The notes: generated by a model not told the origin, from the sequence alone. 50,207 bases of DNA from Flavobacterium rakeshii (GCF_009741375.1 NZ_WOWP01000058.1:1-50207), one strand, 5' to 3'; positions 34,880 through 43,430 are shown, counted from the stretch's first letter. Made by a program: numbers and translations.

Positions 34880-36268
34880 GTGAAAGCCATATCGTTTTCT
34901 TTTCGCAACCGTATTGCGTTTTACTACATTGTGAGCACTGCCCTATTGGTGTTTGCCGTGTTTGTGGTTATTTATTTTACCGTACGCCAAAGCGTATACA
35001 GCGATGTGGAACGCGACCTGAGTATTGAGGTAGCCGATTTGATGACCGAAATCGATATTACCAATGCCGGTTTTGCCATACAGGACTCGCTGGAATGGCA
35101 GGAAAAAGAACACAACACGCTCGACATAAACCCTATTTTTATTGAGTTTGTAGATGCCGACGGTAATTATACCGATAAGTCGCCCAATCTTAAAGAATCG
35201 TTCCTGCATATAAAATACAAAAAGGAACAAACCCTCTCTTATGATACCTGGCTACAACATAAGTCGGTTAGGCAAATAGAAGTACCCGTAACCAGTGAAG
35301 GGAATGTGGTAGGATATATACTGGTTGCCGCTCCGCTGGAAGATGCCGCAATGGTAATTAACAACCTGAGTAAAATATTATGGATAGCCTATCCCCTTGT
35401 ATTGGTGGTACTGTTCATAATTGCCCGTATTATTGCCGGGCGCAGTATTAAGCCTGTAGCATCTATAATGAGTACGTCAAACGATATTACACGCGATAAC
35501 CTTACCTCACGTATTCCGTTACCACCAAATAAAGATGAACTATACACATTATCGCAAACCATAAACAACCTGCTGGACCGCATACAAAATGCTATTGAGC
35601 GCGAAAAACAGTTTACCAGCGATGCCTCACACGAACTGCGCACTCCCCTTGCCGTGATTAAGGGAACTCTGGAAGTGTTGGTACGCAAACCGCGTGACCG
35701 TGAGGAATATGAAGAAAAAATAAACTTTTGCATCAGCGAAGTAAACCGCCTTAACCACATGGTAGATCAGTTATTGCTATTGGCGCGTTTTGAAAACCAA
35801 AAACAATCTATTAAGCCCGAAAGCGTTTACCTTAACTCGGTATTACTGGACACGCTTACCCGCTATTCACAAACGGTAAAGGATAAAAACATACAGCTAG
35901 TAACCGAATTTGATAAGGACTACTACCATGAAACCGACGAATACCTGTTTTCTATTATTATAAACAACCTAATATCGAATGCCATTAAGTATTCGCCCGA
36001 TAATGGTATAATAACCGTTTCCATAAACCAGAACGATGGTACCTGCATTACCATAAACGATAACGGTATGGGTATACCGGCGCACGACCTACAAAAAATA
36101 TTCAACCAGTTTTACCGCTCTAAAGCTACCGAACACAGCAACATTAAAGGTACGGGCCTTGGGCTTTCTATCGTAAAACGCCTGTGCTCACTACTGGGTA
36201 TCGCTATAGATATTTACAGTAAGGAGGAAAAAGGTACTACGGTAAGGTTGTTTTTGAAAAAAAATTAA
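34880..36268 (+). CDS. Sensor histidine kinase
   Basis: 462 residues starting with GTG at 34880. Two membrane helices (about 16-36 and 165-185) enclose a periplasmic sensor domain. A HAMP domain (about 188-240, GRSIKPVASIMSTSNDI) leads to the dimerisation helix with phospho-accepting His251 in TSDASHELRTPLAVI. The ATP-binding boxes are NLISNAIKYSPDNG, INDNGMGIP and GTGLGLSIVKRL. Its partner is the response regulator just upstream. It converges with the AT-rich island gene at its end, overlapping by 4 bp and with no terminator between. Confidence 0.92.
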   Translation: MKAISFSFRNRIAFYYIVSTALLVFAVFVVIYFTVRQSVYSDVERDLSIEVADLMTEIDITNAGFAIQDSLEWQEKEHNTLDINPIFIEFVDADGNYTDKSPNLKESFLHIKYKKEQTLSYDTWLQHKSVRQIEVPVTSEGNVVGYILVAAPLEDAAMVINNLSKILWIAYPLVLVVLFIIARIIAGRSIKPVASIMSTSNDITRDNLTSRIPLPPNKDELYTLSQTINNLLDRIQNAIEREKQFTSDASHELRTPLAVIKGTLEVLVRKPRDREEYEEKINFCISEVNRLNHMVDQLLLLARFENQKQSIKPESVYLNSVLLDTLTRYSQTVKDKNIQLVTEFDKDYYHETDEYLFSIIINNLISNAIKYSPDNGIITVSINQNDGTCITINDNGMGIPAHDLQKIFNQFYRSKATEHSNIKGTGLGLSIVKRLCSLLGIAIDIYSKEEKGTTVRLFLKKN

Positions 36269-37491
36269 AATAAATCTACATTAGCTCTATCATAGGTTAT
36301 CTCCGTTTGACTATTAACCATCTTTTTAATTATTAAGTCTTCAAATACTCTTAAAATAGTTTTTATAATAGGAATAATCAATGCATAATCATCATGATTA
36401 GAAACTGTGATATGATATTCACTCTCTTTATTATGAACAATACAACATCGCAAGCCATAAATAAGCTCAGCTATTTTTTTCATATTATTATTAATTAATG
36501 CTAGTCCTTTTACTATATTTTTTTCTTTTAAAAAATCTATAATTTGTTGATTTATAACAGCATTTAATTCCGAATTTATTGAAGTAGTATCAACACTGAA
36601 AATAGATACAAAATTATTTAAAAAAGAAATTTTTTCTTCCTTTTTCATTTTTTCTGCAGAAATAATGAATTCTCTAACAAAAAATTTATTATCGTTTAAC
36701 CTACTAACTAAGTTAACTAGATAAACACGATAAACTAAATATTCCAATATATGATATAACCTTAAAAATCTATTTAAAATATCGGGAGCTTGATTTAATT
36801 CATTTATAACATCATATATATCAAAAAACTGTTCATAATTATTATTATTAACATAATTAAAAAAAGTTGAAAGACTAGGCGGTGTATATGTTAAATCTTG
36901 TGGAAGAATAATTGACTTTGAGCTATTTAAATAACATAAATAAATATATGGATAATGCTTTTCTTCTTGGAAATCTACCATATTCTTATTATTAACTAAT
37001 CCCTTTGTCTTATCTGTAGCTTTAATCGTATCAAACAGTAAAAGGTCATTATTTTGATTGTTATCATAATTAATAACTAAAAATTCTTCAATTTGTTTCC
37101 AAATAAATGAGTTTTCTAAAGATGATAAATCAATCAAGCTATTCACATTAAATAAGACTTTAGAAGAAAAATAACCAAAATTTGTATCTGAATAAGCAAA
37201 ACTCCTGTTTTTTCTTATCAAATTAGGTTGAGAAAAATCAATAATATTAACATCACCGCTCAAAGCATAAGGTGTATTTAAAAAATCTTCTCTATTTTCC
37301 CTATTAATAATTTTGAGTGAATTTAAAAATATCTCAAAATTATCTGATAAATCGTCTATGTTTAATAGTTTGTCAATTGCCTTTTCAATATCTTCATCAA
37401 CATTGATAAAATCTATAACCTCATCATCATTTAAATCAAAATAGATATTTAAAGAAAGTATAATTTTTGATAATAAATCGCTTCCAGTCAT
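36265..37491 (-). CDS. HEPN-like protein with RX4H motif, in AT-rich island
   Basis: 408 residues, strongly AT-rich coding (Asn, Ile, Leu and Asp dominate). No known full-length family is recognised. The C-terminal helical region carries R348-CCIV-H353, an RX4H motif of the kind that forms the active site of HEPN ribonucleases, after LINNNMKKIAELIYGL and before the NKESEYH segment; long helices flank it. The N-terminal half is helical and acidic. The gene starts 1 nt after the upstream ParB/DGQHR-like gene, so the two form one unit. It could be a toxin-like RNase effector; this is inference from the motif and pairing. Confidence 0.7.
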   Translation of the reverse strand: MTGSDLLSKIILSLNIYFDLNDDEVIDFINVDEDIEKAIDKLLNIDDLSDNFEIFLNSLKIINRENREDFLNTPYALSGDVNIIDFSQPNLIRKNRSFAYSDTNFGYFSSKVLFNVNSLIDLSSLENSFIWKQIEEFLVINYDNNQNNDLLLFDTIKATDKTKGLVNNKNMVDFQEEKHYPYIYLCYLNSSKSIILPQDLTYTPPSLSTFFNYVNNNNYEQFFDIYDVINELNQAPDILNRFLRLYHILEYLVYRVYLVNLVSRLNDNKFFVREFIISAEKMKKEEKISFLNNFVSIFSVDTTSINSELNAVINQQIIDFLKEKNIVKGLALINNNMKKIAELIYGLRCCIVHNKESEYHITVSNHDDYALIIPIIKTILRVFEDLIIKKMVNSQTEITYDRANVDLF

Positions 37492-37492
37492 A

Positions 37493-38743
37493 CTATTTAT
37501 TTTTTACTTTTTCAAAAATTTGAGACCAAGTCGGCTCTCCTTCATTTAGCAGAACAATTACAAACTCCATTACCGTCTTTCTTATAAAGGTGCCAATATT
37601 AACTGACCTACTTGACAAAACATTATACTCTTGCTTAAAGTCATTAAGACTAAGCCCCTGATTACTAATTACACTTTCAAACTTATCGAAAACAAAACCT
37701 GTCCTTTCTTTTAATTCACGTTCATCAACTATTTGTGATAAATTAATATATTGACCTAAAGCTGCAAAAACACCACTTAAAGTAGTATCCTTTGAAAACC
37801 ATTCTTTTCCATCATCACCATTCATTTCAAAGATTAATTCATCAAGCTTAATTAATTTACTTAAAAAGAAGATTAGGTATCTAGTGTTAAAAACTAAATC
37901 ATAAATTGATTGATCAGTTTCGACCTCTTGAACATCATTATCAATAAGATTTTCAGTAGATACACGAAGAGGTCTTTCTTCGACGAAAGATTGCAAAGAA
38001 ACTATCACAGAAGAAAACATAAACTCCCCTATTTCTCTTTTCCCTTTTTTAATATCATTTGCTCTCTTGTCTTTTTCTCTAAACAATTTTATACCAATTC
38101 CAGCTCTTTCAATAGCATTGAAAAAGTGTAAAAATAAGAGTTCAAATTGATGAGTTTTTGAAACCGATTTTTGCCCTGCATTTAACACTAACATTTTTTT
38201 TATTATTTCATTCTCTGTTAAACCAGCCCAAATAGTTATATATATAGAAGATTGATCAAAAACTCCTTTTATATTTTCTATTTCTTTATTTTCAATAATT
38301 GTTTTTAATAACCTAGTAGAAATAACTCCTGATTTAAAAAAAAGAGGATTTAAATCTTTTACTTTTTTAGCAAAATCTCTATAATTCGATATATCGTCCT
38401 TAAATTGACCATAGTAATTTGAAATTTTCAAATATGACCACAAACGAAATGAACGTTGTAAACCATCAAGTATTTCCGATTTACTTAAATCAAGAACTCC
38501 CCTATTATCATCAATATTGTCAATAGTTAGTTCATTATATGTCAATGTAATAGTAGGGATTGGTTCACCTGTTTTAATTGTAGAATAAAGACTATCTAAG
38601 TATTGATTTTTAACTATTTTTCTTTGAATAGCATACTCATAAAAATCTTCTTTTAGCTCATTTAAATAATCAAGTAAATTTCCTTTACATAAATACCATG
38701 TACGGTTTTCAATTCTTTTTGAATCAAGTATTTCTATTTTCAT
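37493..38743 (-). CDS. ParB/DGQHR-like (DUF262-type) domain protein, in AT-rich island
   Basis: 416 residues. The N-terminal half matches the ParB/sulfiredoxin-superfamily pattern of DGQHR or DUF262 proteins: YAIQRKIVKNQYLDSLYSTI, PIPTITLTYN, then ILDGLQRSFRLW (D93-G-L-Q-R97, in place of DGQHR or DGQQR), and the later ITIWAGLTENEIIKKMLVLN followed by AGQKSVSKTHQFE. The C-terminal half is helical and unassigned. Relatives include DndB and the GmrSD/BrxS-type DUF262 proteins, linked with DNA modification and phage defence. The changed DGLQR core may alter nuclease or NTPase activity. It is the first gene of the two-gene island. Confidence 0.7.
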   Translation of the reverse strand: MKIEILDSKRIENRTWYLCKGNLLDYLNELKEDFYEYAIQRKIVKNQYLDSLYSTIKTGEPIPTITLTYNELTIDNIDDNRGVLDLSKSEILDGLQRSFRLWSYLKISNYYGQFKDDISNYRDFAKKVKDLNPLFFKSGVISTRLLKTIIENKEIENIKGVFDQSSIYITIWAGLTENEIIKKMLVLNAGQKSVSKTHQFELLFLHFFNAIERAGIGIKLFREKDKRANDIKKGKREIGEFMFSSVIVSLQSFVEERPLRVSTENLIDNDVQEVETDQSIYDLVFNTRYLIFFLSKLIKLDELIFEMNGDDGKEWFSKDTTLSGVFAALGQYINLSQIVDERELKERTGFVFDKFESVISNQGLSLNDFKQEYNVLSSRSVNIGTFIRKTVMEFVIVLLNEGEPTWSQIFEKVKNK

Positions 38744-38912
38744 TATGTTTTATAATAAATAACTATGTTAAATATAATTATTTTTTTAACTAATTCACAT
38801 ATTAAATGATATCAAAAATCACATTTAGTTCGTTTTATTGTAGGTATGTTTTTTTTAAATATAGTTCTCAAAATTTATTCTTTATATTTACGGCAAACCA
38901 CGCTATATATAA

Positions 38913-39464
38913 ATGAAATTTGAAATACCCTTTAACCCTGCCCTTTACAGGGAAAAAACTATTGATGCCTTTAATCACCTTTGGTACACCAGGGTAAGAA
39001 ACACCCATTTATTACTGGCACAGGCCATATTAATAACCGGTATTGGCGGTTGGTTTTTAGTTTCGGGGCTTGGTGTGGCAAATGCAGGGTATGTATTTAT
39101 AGCAGTTGGGTTGCATTTGGCTATCAACTGTGTTAACCACTACATAAACATCAGTAAGAACAGAAAAAAACAACACCGCCTTATTGAAGCTGCAATCCAA
39201 AAATGGAAAAACACAACCGGAGTACTGGAGTTCACTAAAGAGGCTTTCCATTATACAACAAACGGAGTTGCCATAACCCTAAGCTGGGACAACTGCACCA
39301 GTTTTAAGGTAATCAATAAAAACAGCGTACTATTGTATTTTGATACGTCGACTACACCGGCTTTCATCATATCTAAAAAGGAAGTAACCCAAGAGGGCTT
39401 TAACGATATTATTTCTTTCCTGGAAGACAGGAACTGGTATCCTACTGCTATGCCTTCGGTTTAA
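38913..39464 (+). CDS. YcxB-like membrane protein
   Basis: 183 residues. Two membrane helices (about 33-52 and 54-75) form a hairpin after a hydrophilic N-terminus (MKFEIPFNPALYREKTIDAF). The C-terminal domain (LEFTKEAFHYTTNGVAITLS, WDNCTSFKVINKNSVLLYFD, TPAFIISKKEV, ending in FEDRNW-like text) resembles the YcxB-like fold, a small PH-like sheet of unknown function. It lies right after the AT-rich island but has normal composition, so it is not part of it. Confidence 0.7.
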   Translation: MKFEIPFNPALYREKTIDAFNHLWYTRVRNTHLLLAQAILITGIGGWFLVSGLGVANAGYVFIAVGLHLAINCVNHYINISKNRKKQHRLIEAAIQKWKNTTGVLEFTKEAFHYTTNGVAITLSWDNCTSFKVINKNSVLLYFDTSTTPAFIISKKEVTQEGFNDIISFLEDRNWYPTAMPSV

Positions 39465-39562
39465 ACACCTGTTTCCCATAAGGGTAACAAACAGGGCTTC
39501 TTTATAAAAATTCGCTATTTTTACATCACAAAACTGCTGTGTAAAAGCTGTACTTAGTAACC

Positions 39563-40345
39563 ATGAGCAAAACACCACAATTACGCACTGTAAACGTAAT
39601 GCGTTATGTTACCCCGCTGCGCGAGGGCGGTTCGCTGCCTGCCATTGCCGAGGCTGACGACGACTTTAAATACGTACTTAAATTTCGCGGTGCCGGACAC
39701 GGAACCAAAGCCCTTATCGCCGAACTTATAGGTGGCGAAATGGCACGGCTATTAGGTTTACCCGTACCCGAACTTGTGTTTGCTAACCTTGATGAGGCTT
39801 TTGGACGTACCGAAGCAGATGAGGAAATTCAGGATTTACTACAGTTTAGCCAGGGGCTTAACCTTGCCCTGCACTACCTTTCGGGGGCTATAAATTTTGA
39901 TCCGGTTGTTACAACTGTCGATGCTAAAATGGCTTCACAAATTGTATGGCTTGATGCTTTTATTACCAATGTAGACCGTACCTTCCGTAATACTAATATG
40001 CTTATATGGCATAAGGAACTGTGGCTTATAGACCACGGAGCTTCGCTGTATTTCCACCATTCGTTTAACGATCCTCAGGCTGCTGCGGTAACTCCGTTTG
40101 CTTTGATTAAAGACCATGTGCTACTGCCACAGGCATCCCTGCTGGACGAAGTGAATACCGAATTTAAAGGATTGCTTAACGAAGAAAAAATACGCTCCAT
40201 AACAGCACTTATCCCTGCCGAATGGATGGACTGGCAGGATAACGACCTTGAGCCGGAACAGGTGCGCGAAGTGTACACTCAGTTCCTGCTAACGAGATTA
40301 GAAAACAGTGATATTTTTGTAAATCAGGCTAAAAATGCAAGATAA
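39563..40345 (+). CDS. HipA-family kinase-like protein
   Basis: 260 residues. The fold matches the HipA-type kinase core: YVLKFRGAGHGTKALIAELI binds nucleotide, WLDAFITNVDRTFRNTNMLI carries the catalytic Asp-Asn set (N-x-D-R-x-x-x-N), and LWLIDHGASL carries the metal-binding Asp. It lacks the HipA N-terminal subdomain and has no HipB-like partner. Instead it overlaps by 11 bp with a DUF3037 gene, the common partner of this short HipA subfamily. The target of phosphorylation is unknown. Confidence 0.82.
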   Translation: MSKTPQLRTVNVMRYVTPLREGGSLPAIAEADDDFKYVLKFRGAGHGTKALIAELIGGEMARLLGLPVPELVFANLDEAFGRTEADEEIQDLLQFSQGLNLALHYLSGAINFDPVVTTVDAKMASQIVWLDAFITNVDRTFRNTNMLIWHKELWLIDHGASLYFHHSFNDPQAAAVTPFALIKDHVLLPQASLLDEVNTEFKGLLNEEKIRSITALIPAEWMDWQDNDLEPEQVREVYTQFLLTRLENSDIFVNQAKNAR

Positions 40346-40718
40346 ACACCTATATGAATATGCCGTGATTCGTGTTGTTCCCCGTGTGGAGCGCGAAGAG
40401 TTCCTTAATGTAGGGGTGATAGTGTTTTGCAAAAGGCAAAAGTTCGTTAAGGCACTTTATACCATTAACGAACCTAAAATACTGCTGTTTTCTCCGGAAA
40501 CCGATATCGACCAAATTAAACAAAACCTGGAGTCGTTTGAAAAAATAGCACGTGGTGCTAAAGACGGCGGACCTATTGCCCAAATGGAAGCCCCGGAACG
40601 TTTCAGGTGGTTAACGGCTGTGCGCAGTTCGGTTATACAAACCTCAAGACCACACCCTGGCTTTTGTAGTGATATGGAAAAACTGACACAACGCCTGTTT
40701 GAAGATTTGGTATTATAG
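40335..40718 (+). CDS. DUF3037 protein, partner of HipA-like kinase
   Basis: 127 residues matching DUF3037: YEYAVIRVVPRVEREEFLNV, GVIVFCKRQKFV, and the ending WLTAVRSSVIQTSRPHPGFC. The family has no settled function but its gene regularly sits next to short HipA-like kinases. The 11-bp overlap with the kinase gene suggests coupled translation and a fixed stoichiometry. It may be a substrate, inhibitor or adaptor of the kinase; that is inference. Confidence 0.85.
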   Translation: MQDKHLYEYAVIRVVPRVEREEFLNVGVIVFCKRQKFVKALYTINEPKILLFSPETDIDQIKQNLESFEKIARGAKDGGPIAQMEAPERFRWLTAVRSSVIQTSRPHPGFCSDMEKLTQRLFEDLVL

Positions 40719-40770
40719 ATAGGAGATAGTAGTAGTGAGATAGTAGATAAAAAGATATTTATGAGATTTC

Positions 40771-40792
40771 TCAATTCTCAATTCTCAATTCT
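40771..40792. repeat. Short tandem repeat, TCAATTC x3
   Basis: Three perfect copies of the 7-mer TCAATTC (40771-40791) follow an AT-rich tract with partial repeats of GAGATAGTAG (about 40723-40747). The whole lies between the DUF3037 gene and the VOC gene. It has no open frame and no clear hairpin. It may be a degraded intergenic repeat. Confidence 0.6.
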
Positions 40793-40863
40793 AATTACTA
40801 AAATCGTCCTGATTTCCCCCTTTGCTAGTCAAATATACACACCCTGTGTGAGGGTTTTGTTTA

Positions 40864-40871
40864 TAACTTTG
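40864..40871 (+). promoter_or_regulatory. Bacteroidetes -7 box for the VOC gene
   Basis: TAACTTTG fits TAnnTTTG and lies 28 bp upstream of the ATG at 40900. Just before it an ACCCT-gtgtg-AGGGT hairpin (about 40843-40857) could end the DUF3037 transcript or act as an operator. Confidence 0.5.
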
Positions 40872-40899
40872 TAGTATACAAATCAACAAACGAACAGTT

Positions 40900-41313
40900 A
40901 TGACAAAAATCAATCAAATTTTTATCAATCTTCCGGTAAACGACCTTAACAAGTCTATTGAGTTTTTCACTAAAGTAGGCTTTACTTTTAACCCTCAGTT
41001 TACTGATGAGAATGCAACATGTATGATTATAGGAGAAAACATGTATGCCATGCTCCTTACCGAAAAATATTTTAGTACCTTTATTACCAAACCTATAGCA
41101 GATGCTAAAAAGGCAACAGAGGTAATCACGGCACTATCTGTAAGCAGTCGTGACGAAGTAGAAAGTATTATAGAGAAAGCTTTTGCTGCAGGTGGTAAAC
41201 AATACAAAGATCCTATAGATTACGGCTGGATGTACAACCGCAATTTTGAGGATTTAGACGGACACCAATGGGAAATATTCTATATGGATATGAGCGCCAT
41301 GCCAACCGAATAG
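40900..41313 (+). CDS. VOC family (glyoxalase/bleomycin resistance-like) protein
   Basis: 137 residues with the VOC fold of two beta-alpha-beta-beta-beta units: INQIFINLPVNDLNKSIEFF, TKVGFTFNPQFTDENATCMI, and the second unit ending in YGWMYNRNFEDLDGHQWEIF. The Glu of HQWEIF and the GHQWEI motif are the usual metal-site end of the family. The substrate is unknown; members include dioxygenases, glyoxalases and antibiotic-binding proteins. It is a single gene with its own promoter and a terminator. Confidence 0.88.
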   Translation: MTKINQIFINLPVNDLNKSIEFFTKVGFTFNPQFTDENATCMIIGENMYAMLLTEKYFSTFITKPIADAKKATEVITALSVSSRDEVESIIEKAFAAGGKQYKDPIDYGWMYNRNFEDLDGHQWEIFYMDMSAMPTE

Positions 41314-41335
41314 CACATCTTATCTTTTATCCATT

Positions 41336-41361
41336 CCCGCTTTGCCTTCAAAGCGGGTTTT
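41336..41361. terminator. Bidirectional terminator
   Basis: CCCGCTTTG / CAAAGCGGG stem (41336-41344 with 41349-41357), CCTT loop, followed by TTTTG. It lies between the VOC gene and the converging CREST-like gene. Confidence 0.82.
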
Positions 41362-41367
41362 GTGTTT

Positions 41368-42042
41368 TTAGGCGGTAAGTAAATCCCTGTTGTTTATCAG
41401 GTATATGTATTGAAACATACAATGTGCCGCTACTGCGCCAAACAAATGCCATAAAAAATGAGTCCCGAAGCTTACCCAGCCCCAGCCATCTCCTACCCGG
41501 AAAGCCAGTGCGAAAATAAAAGCTAAAAGTGCCGTGCCTACCCATAACCCGTTTTTAAACTTCGTTTTTACAAGATAAGCCAGCACTGGGAACAGTACCA
41601 TGGCAGCCATAGCCGCATAGTTAATGTTTATAAGCAGATGCCTGTCTCCCTTAATTATATTTCGCAACAAAAACTGAAAACCTACATACAACAGTATAAG
41701 TCCTACGGCATAATACCATTTTGTAAGTCGGGTTAAAAAGTACACACCCGCAGCAATACAAAGTAACATTATAGGCAGCCAGTCCATTACAATAAAAACA
41801 CTCCACTGTCGCAGTCCGTGGTAAACTGTCCCTCCTATTCCGCCTATATACAGCAGTATAACAGCACTAAACAAAAAGGTGTGCTGCCTTGCCCTTCCCC
41901 ATAATTTAAATGTCCAGTAAAAGGCCAAAAACAAAAATAGTATTGAGGTAATGGCGTTTAACGGTTCGGGAAACAGGTTATCCATGTTTGTTTCGGTATA
42001 AATTATCCCGCCATCGGGAGGAGGTATTTGAAAAAACAGCAT
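41368..42042 (-). CDS. Ceramidase/CREST-like multi-helix membrane hydrolase
   Basis: 224 residues with about seven membrane helices. The pattern fits the CREST superfamily (alkaline ceramidases, PAQR, Per1): an N-terminal EPLNAITSILF, a GGTVYHGLR motif in helix 2 (Thr72 and His75 where ceramidases usually have Ser and His), a MDWLP with Asp87 in helix 3, and a final THFLWHLFGA with His195 and His199. These would form the zinc site of an intramembrane amidase. The lipid substrate is unknown, though Bacteroidota make sphingolipids. I am fairly sure of the superfamily, not of the reaction. Confidence 0.68.
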   Translation of the reverse strand: MLFFQIPPPDGGIIYTETNMDNLFPEPLNAITSILFLFLAFYWTFKLWGRARQHTFLFSAVILLYIGGIGGTVYHGLRQWSVFIVMDWLPIMLLCIAAGVYFLTRLTKWYYAVGLILLYVGFQFLLRNIIKGDRHLLININYAAMAAMVLFPVLAYLVKTKFKNGLWVGTALLAFIFALAFRVGDGWGWVSFGTHFLWHLFGAVAAHCMFQYIYLINNRDLLTA

Positions 42043-42273
42043 AATTTATTATATTGCATTTAGGGTTAATAACCTTGCTATACACTGCACAGGGCAGAAT
42101 GTTAAGATTTAAAGGTTCTCTAAATTTATAAAAAAGACCTAAAATACTGACACTAAATTTTTTAAAAAAACACACCTTACAATATTAGTCTATCGGACAG
42201 CTATGAAAAGCGGCGTGCTTAAACACATGTTAATAAAAATTATTAATTTTACTCGCTAATTAAAGGACAACTA

Positions 42274-42834
42274 ATGGAGCTTTACATAAAATACAACATA
42301 GACCAGATGTGTAAAGTTCTGCTACAGCAGCAATTAGACAAATTTGAAATTGACTGCAAAGTAACCGAACCCGGATATGTCAAATTCAGGGAAAACATCC
42401 CGATGGAAAAATACAATCAACTGATTGATTCCTTAAAAGAATATGGCATTGAAATCGTTGACAATCAAAAAAGCATACTGGTACAAAAAATAAAAAATGC
42501 CATTATAGAGATGCTTTATGCAGATAAGGGAGTACAGTCGTTAAAAATATCGTCTTACCTTTCTGAAAAGCTTAATGAAAGTTACCGCACCCTGTCACAG
42601 GTGTTCTCGGAAGTTACCTTTATATCCATAGAAAATTTTATAATCCTACATAAAATTGAAAGAGTAAAACAGCTGTTAATGACAGAAAGTCTTTCCCTTA
42701 CCGAAATTTCGTTCATGATGAACTACAGCAGCGTCGCTTACCTGTCGCAGCAGTTCAAAAATATAACCGGAGTTACTCCTACCACCTTTCAAAAAATAAT
42801 GAGGCAAAAAAGAATAGCAGAAAATAATATATAA
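42274..42834 (+). CDS. AraC family helix-turn-helix regulator
   Basis: 186 residues. The C-terminal 90 residues are an AraC-type double helix-turn-helix: SSYLSEKLNESYRTLSQVFS, ENFIILHKIERVKQLL, SLSLTEISFMMNYSSVAYLS and QQFKNITGVTPTTFQKIMRQ. The first 70 residues are a small alpha/beta domain (LYIKYNIDQMCKVLLQQQLD) of unknown ligand. It ends 6 bp before a single-domain response regulator gene and so forms a pair with it, next to the bacteriophytochrome genes. Confidence 0.88.
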   Translation: MELYIKYNIDQMCKVLLQQQLDKFEIDCKVTEPGYVKFRENIPMEKYNQLIDSLKEYGIEIVDNQKSILVQKIKNAIIEMLYADKGVQSLKISSYLSEKLNESYRTLSQVFSEVTFISIENFIILHKIERVKQLLMTESLSLTEISFMMNYSSVAYLSQQFKNITGVTPTTFQKIMRQKRIAENNI

Positions 42835-42840
42835 GCCTAC

Positions 42841-43287
42841 ATGCTACATACTCACTTACACATTATGCTGGCAGATGATGACGAAGACGATCGTCTGTTT
42901 TTTACCGAAGCCTTCGAGGAGGTTAAAATAAAGTATACCCTAACCACATTTAACGATGGGGTATCGCTAATGAATCACCTTGTGGTTAAGGAAAATCCGC
43001 TGCCGGACATTATTTTTCTTGACCTTAACATGCCCCGAAAATCAGGGATGGAATGTTTAAAGGAAATAAGGAACAGTGAGCGACTTAAAAATATTTCGGT
43101 AGCTATATACTCCACCTCTTCTTCAGATCATGATGTGGAACAGACATTTATCTCGGGGGCTAATGTATACATCAAAAAACCTTCGGATTTTACCGAACTG
43201 AAAAAAATACTTTCAGATGTAATTCACATTAACTGGCAGTATATTACAGACGGACTGAATAAAGACAGTTTTATACTGAATTTTTAG
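42841..43287 (+). CDS. Single-domain response regulator (Rcp1-like), first copy
   Basis: 148 residues containing only a receiver domain. The acidic pocket is MLADDDEDDRLFF, the phospho-acceptor Asp61 sits in IIFLDLNMPRKSG, Ser/Thr in YSTSSSD and Lys in YIKKPSD. There is no output domain, as in Rcp1, the partner of cyanobacterial phytochrome Cph1. It is paired with the AraC regulator upstream; a second, separately promoted regulator follows at 43431. Confidence 0.9.
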   Translation: MLHTHLHIMLADDDEDDRLFFTEAFEEVKIKYTLTTFNDGVSLMNHLVVKENPLPDIIFLDLNMPRKSGMECLKEIRNSERLKNISVAIYSTSSSDHDVEQTFISGANVYIKKPSDFTELKKILSDVIHINWQYITDGLNKDSFILNF

Positions 43288-43394
43288 TAAGTAAAGTATT
43301 TATAATTTAAAGCAGGGATGTTATAACATTCTGCATAACTCACTGCAACTCTAATATTAACAGCTTGTAAACAGATATTCGGTATTAATTAAAC

Positions 43395-43402
43395 TATATT
43401 TG
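43395..43402 (+). promoter_or_regulatory. -7 box of the response regulator - heme oxygenase - phytochrome operon
   Basis: TATATTTG matches TAnnTTTG, 28 bp upstream of the ATG at 43431. The three genes downstream are separated by only 15 and 13 bp, so they likely share this promoter. Confidence 0.6.
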
Positions 43403-43430
43403 TTTCAAACCCGCTTAAAATTAATAGGCC

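Noticed and set aside
40771..40792. CRISPR-like array
   Set aside because: Only three 7-bp units with no spacers; there are no cas genes in the window.
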